Assembly: GCA_002499195.1 (NCBI GenBank)
Contig: DAKS01000043.1
Coordinates: 1-15,614 of the forward strand
DNA: 15,614 nt
Origin: Euryarchaeota archaeon UBA443
GTDB taxonomy: Archaea; Thermoplasmatota; Poseidoniia; Poseidoniales; Poseidoniaceae
Direction of reading: 5' to 3'
Below, one piece after another: positions 15,201-15,614 of the stretch (position 1 is its first letter; each line of letters opens with the position of its first letter). The position numbers and the translations under genes were made by a program. The notes under the pieces were generated by a model. The model saw only the letters and a program-made list of their open reading frames with translations. It was not told the DNA's origin and made no database searches.

Positions 15201-15614
15201 TTCGGGACAGTTGGGCGATGGAACCCAGATGAATGCCAATGTAAACACTCCTCCATCTACAGCGATTGATCTCGGCACAGGTCGAACGGCTGTTGCAATA
15301 TCTGCTGGAGGTCACCACACCTGCGCCATCCTTGATGATGGCTCCCTCAAGTGCTGGGGACAGGATAGTTTCGGACAGTTAGGCGATGGTGGAAGCAACA
15401 CCAACACCGACGCACCTTCATCTACAGCAATTGACCTAGGCACGGGCCGAACGGCCGTTGCGGTTTCTGCTGGGACTGGGCACACCTGCGCCATTCTTGA
15501 CAATGGCGACCTGAAGTGTTGGGGGCAGGACACCTACCATCAGTTGGGCGATGGTGGTGGCGGAAGTAGCGGCACGAATACCAACGCCCCATCATCCACA
15601 GCGATCGATCTCGG
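9268..15614 (+). CDS. Giant exported multi-propeller protein (RCC1-type, Ig-like and D-S-N-D repeats); 3' end cut off
   Basis: One frame is open from the ATG at 9268 to the window edge, at least 2,115 residues with no stop. Residues 1-27 look like a signal peptide (basic n-region, then SLLLITLMILMTQVG); the ATG at 9292 would serve as well. In order: a kelch-like region (about 70-560) with repeats such as ELWVYDASND and LWWYDSINASVW; a 20-residue ITF motif (569-588); seven RCC1-type blades (about 605-970) each with CALLxNGSVxCWG; an Ig-like module (about 980-1035, LPTGLGIDSSTCTISGTPT); a second ITF motif; seven more RCC1 blades (about 1070-1490); a second Ig-like module and ITF motif; seven D-S-N-D repeats (about 1600-1930); a Gly/Ser linker (about 1932-1946); and a third RCC1 block. 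Many N-x-S/T sequons occur. All this fits an extracellular adhesion or ligand-binding protein. Ligand and anchor are unknown. The AT content is higher than in the ribosomal genes upstream. Confidence 0.88.
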   Translation, partial: MASARYANMNKSLLLITLMILMTQVGYLENLNTWENGEESLSENIEVLETSASTSIVYGNNSQWAPSGSLETYGFSGSADIIATSDDVILLKGKNGKDSRTYCIIAYNYVNKTSWQPNIVGTSQCPGQNSAWKFIGIIDGVTLVRYDSGSSTSGSQAIFGYNPSNDTFYSIASLPSTGASVGSAAMIGRNVYMGTSHSDVTIFNYDNQTIWDLTNLNCGYSFHSSYFGAVGDKIFSKCGNWLGIFDPVTQSLSIPSDLTSVYVNSTIDTARSVVLGDQLLFLGDDGVHGKELWVYDASNDSGWMAADIAVGSDSAWLSYGYLNPMRSGTKVLFEATDHFGDNDLWWYDSINASVWRATNFSDPNIDFHGHSHNSYGELANGVIAIGHRNLDNQPSSYYSYYISFYNPNNGTVWQESGLYQSMESNSYALNNNGQIKLRAVYGNNIIGTAHANTGNPVGHYVKVFAYDITNQTLQFSANLGEAQYSHNDIVHTNMVTFGDHILYGLACGNNIANSCPTIGGGRQAAAAWSPGAIAVNDAWNISAGDRLDGPISGGDGRFYSSGVGMQNMTASGDGANILIGDSMTDITFEYDAAVANPQLLAKNLGIGDKLSCGLLENGSVACWGDNLFGQLGLESSGTLSSSSPILTASMPGNQKAVALDTSRLIGCVVLTNGSVACWGWTWGYGEMGDGSTTTGARTPVLTESFGVNRYAVDVSTTDQGACVLLDNSSVSCWGYGSKGTIGDGQNSDRSSPTPTASMPGNQKVVSLTSGYTHHCALLEDGTVACWGRNNQGQLGDNSTTNRNTPTLTNPLGASAIAIESDHGHTCALLITGSVVCWGDNSDGQIGNGTSGGNVLVPTPVSSITGTAVSISTSSSATCALLDNNSVTCWGANSVGQIGNGTTSSGTIPDYTSSFATNQIKLMLDGGGDVSCSLVDNGSIYCWGRNNDGQIGDGTTAHATTPTWVDTSYKFLTTRMKDVISASSCSVSPALPTGLGIDSSTCTISGTPTSAVDNRTYTVIATIDGISFQTSVWLSTAYKQLTSSVDGSELHVGAAMEEITFESESFASSDSLSLGMQRTCAIIDNGSMKCWGNYANGGLGNGLGSGSDYVGDSANEMGDNLPVTNLGTGRTATLLASSIDLTHSCAILDNGSVKCWGDNFYGQLGIGNTNTIGDDINEMGDNLTAVDLGSGRTAIDLGLGMYSSCAVLDNGSVKCWGANTYGQLGIGNTNTIGDDINEMGDNLTAVDLGTGRTATQIASGRAHVCVILDNGAVKCWGTNGHGNLGIGNTTTIGNIPNEMGDNLLAVDLGTGRTAIQIESANAHTCAILDNGDLKCWGFNDYGNLGLENTTRMGDDANETGDYLNAVDLGTGRTAVDLTVLIQSTCALLDNGEIKCWGRNQHGQLGIGNTTSIGGDSNEMGDSLMAVNLGTNVNAIALAGGFSHVCAILNNDSLKCWGSNGYGMLGLGDGLNRGDSPNQMGDSLLTVDLGTDVLMKTMSYSSCTASPSLPTGVNIDSSTCTISGTPSIESTNQTYAITAVKNGAYYQATLWLSASYLELTPSVEGADLIIDEAMTNITFQYNSSQASMPVGVPVGILSGCGYEYISHVMDSNDHHHLAHYDACYRGGTTPSGIHYSTNSGGSWTTTLIDSGPYGMGYAKAIAVDSNDNPHIAYGIDNLYYTTLSNGVWSSPIVLDQTVGREISMVIDSSDNIHIASNKFITGGDLNYTSYVSGTWSTETVASASSLYPGPTAIAVDSAGDVYIAMIQEATSQGNTNYLSVYNNSGGSWSSDFIDSGALGDYSIDLAIDSNDVTHLYYRKGSGHVIKNDASGSWSSDLYTLTGSVSTSMGDMVVESDGTVHLVAKHGTNSAQFQYATNKSGSWVNQAIANSSGFVHPTYNALALNSQGDMHYFFRAGSSGQTGVLYHLVESGASTVGSGGSGSGSSSTSAFAYANNKMDAGGHHTCAILDNGDLKCWGRGGSGQLGDGTQMNANVNTPPSTAIDLGTGRTAVAISAGGHHTCAILDDGSLKCWGQDSFGQLGDGGSNTNTDAPSSTAIDLGTGRTAVAVSAGTGHTCAILDNGDLKCWGQDTYHQLGDGGGGSSGTNTNAPSSTAIDL
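10972..11031 (+). repeat. 20-residue ITF linker motif, copy 1
   Basis: Encodes TASGDGANILIGDSMTDITF. It stands between the kelch-like region and the first RCC1 block. The same 20-residue pattern (S-x-D/E-G-x-x-L-x-I/V-x-x-A/S-M-x-x-ITF) occurs at 12388 and 13939. Here no Ig-like module precedes it, unlike the other two copies. Confidence 0.8.
11080..12160 (+). repeat. RCC1-type block 1, seven blades
   Basis: Seven units with a C-x9-C-W-G core, first cysteine codons at 11101, 11266, 11431, 11590, 11743, 11899 and 12058. Spacing is 51-55 residues, the usual RCC1 blade length. Each unit continues with a G-Q-L/I-G-[DN]-G type turn, as in GQLGDNSTT or GQIGNGTTS. Seven units is exactly one closed RCC1 propeller. 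Confidence 0.88.
12205..12366 (+). repeat. Ig-like (He_PIG-type) module 1
   Basis: Encodes CSVSPALPTGLGIDSSTCTI, then SGTPT and a TYTVIATIDG strand. This is the putative-Ig pattern LPxGL...xISGTPT, with an added pair of cysteines 15 residues apart. It sits at the end of RCC1 block 1. A close second copy follows block 2 at 13765. Confidence 0.7.
12388..12447 (+). repeat. 20-residue ITF linker motif, copy 2
   Basis: Encodes TSSVDGSELHVGAAMEEITF, directly after the first Ig-like module and the WLSTAYKQL strand, and before RCC1 block 2. Confidence 0.8.
12763..12831 (+). repeat. 69-base perfect direct repeat, copy 1
   Basis: This 69-base stretch in blade 2 of RCC1 block 2 is identical to 12943-13011 in blade 3, with a 180-base offset. 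It begins GGTAACACAAATACC and ends TTGATTTGGGT. The flanks differ at many synonymous sites. Confidence 0.95.
12943..13011 (+). repeat. 69-base perfect direct repeat, copy 2
   Basis: Second copy of the identical 69-base stretch, in blade 3 of RCC1 block 2. Identity ends abruptly on both sides, which points to recent gene conversion or local duplication and not to selection on the protein alone. Confidence 0.95.
13765..13920 (+). repeat. Ig-like (He_PIG-type) module 2
   Basis: Encodes CTASPSLPTGVNIDSSTCTI, then SGTPS and a QTYAITAVKNG strand, closely matching the module at 12205 including both cysteines. It follows the last blade of RCC1 block 2 and leads into the third ITF motif. Confidence 0.7.
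13939..13998 (+). repeat. 20-residue ITF linker motif, copy 3
   Basis: Encodes TPSVEGADLIIDEAMTNITF. It follows the WLSASYLEL strand of the second Ig-like module and precedes the D-S-N-D repeat region. Confidence 0.8.
14060..15050 (+). repeat. Seven D-S-N-D repeats, putative second type of propeller
   Basis: Seven units carry a core like AVDSNDNPHIAY: core aspartate (or equivalent) codons at 14089, 14251, 14380, 14527, 14683, 14821 and 14971. Intervals are 129-162 bases, about 49 residues on average. Each core is followed by a YYxT or SGSWSS-type strand. Unit 6 (ESDGTVHLVA) and unit 7 (NSQGDMHYFF) are diverged. The pattern resembles repeats of secreted seven-bladed propellers, but I cannot name the family. 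Confidence 0.65.
15120..15614 (+). repeat. RCC1-type block 3, at least three blades, cut by window edge
   Basis: Three C-x9-C-W-G units are visible with first cysteines at 15154, 15322 and 15487, about 55-56 residues apart, each with a GQLGDG or QLGDGG turn. A 32-base stretch (15136-15167) recurs identically at 15304-15335. By analogy with blocks 1 and 2, four more blades are expected beyond the edge. A Gly/Ser linker at about 15061-15105 precedes the block. Confidence 0.85.

Noticed and set aside
1..15614. Search for tRNA, rRNA, insertion sequences, toxin-antitoxin or defence genes.
   Set aside because: Intergenic gaps are all under 90 bases and show no tRNA-like cloverleaf; no transposase, nuclease or toxin motif was seen in any supported gene.

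Overview
The window looks like a chromosome segment of a euryarchaeon, most likely a marine Group II type (Ca. Poseidoniales). The evidence is archaeal ribosomal protein S8e, archaeal SRP19, an MCT-1/Tma20-like PUA protein, a secreted protein ending in a PGF-CTERM-like sorting signal, several starts that look leaderless with a TATA-like box about 22-33 bp upstream, and GAGGTGA Shine-Dalgarno sites at other starts. The lineage is an inference; no rRNA gene is present. No tRNA, rRNA, insertion sequence or CRISPR array was found, and no stretch longer than 300 bases lacks a gene.

Layout. Positions 1-1190 (minus, cut by the window edge) hold a RimK-like ATP-grasp glutamate ligase with an added C-terminal domain resembling RCK_C/TrkA_C. 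It shares a 55-bp, nearly symmetrical promoter region with a plus-strand two-TM protein (1246-2262) that carries a Gly-Pro repeat. Next come a SAP-domain membrane protein with a large outer region (2345-4480) and a small unknown protein (4485-4886). A convergent minus-strand pair follows: a secreted PGF-CTERM-like protein (4883-5440) and the MCT-1-like PUA protein (5473-5982). Divergent from these are a fumarylacetoacetate-hydrolase-family enzyme (6048-6656), S8e (6711-7091) and SRP19 (7149-7601). A helical protein (7642-8154) and a probable SPFH/band-7 protein (8164-9198) appear translationally coupled.

From 9268 to the window end there is a single uninterrupted reading frame of at least 2,115 codons with neither a stop nor a C-terminus in view. 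It encodes an exported protein built almost wholly of repeats: a kelch-like region, a seven-blade RCC1-type block, an Ig-like module, a second seven-blade RCC1 block, a second Ig-like module, seven D-S-N-D repeats, a Gly/Ser linker, and a third RCC1 block running off the edge. It reads as a string of beta-propellers and is the most unusual object here.

The middle of the window (5473-7601) is a translation/protein-targeting neighbourhood (MCT-1-like, S8e, SRP19). The flanks are rich in membrane and surface proteins of unknown function. No defence or mobile system was recognised.
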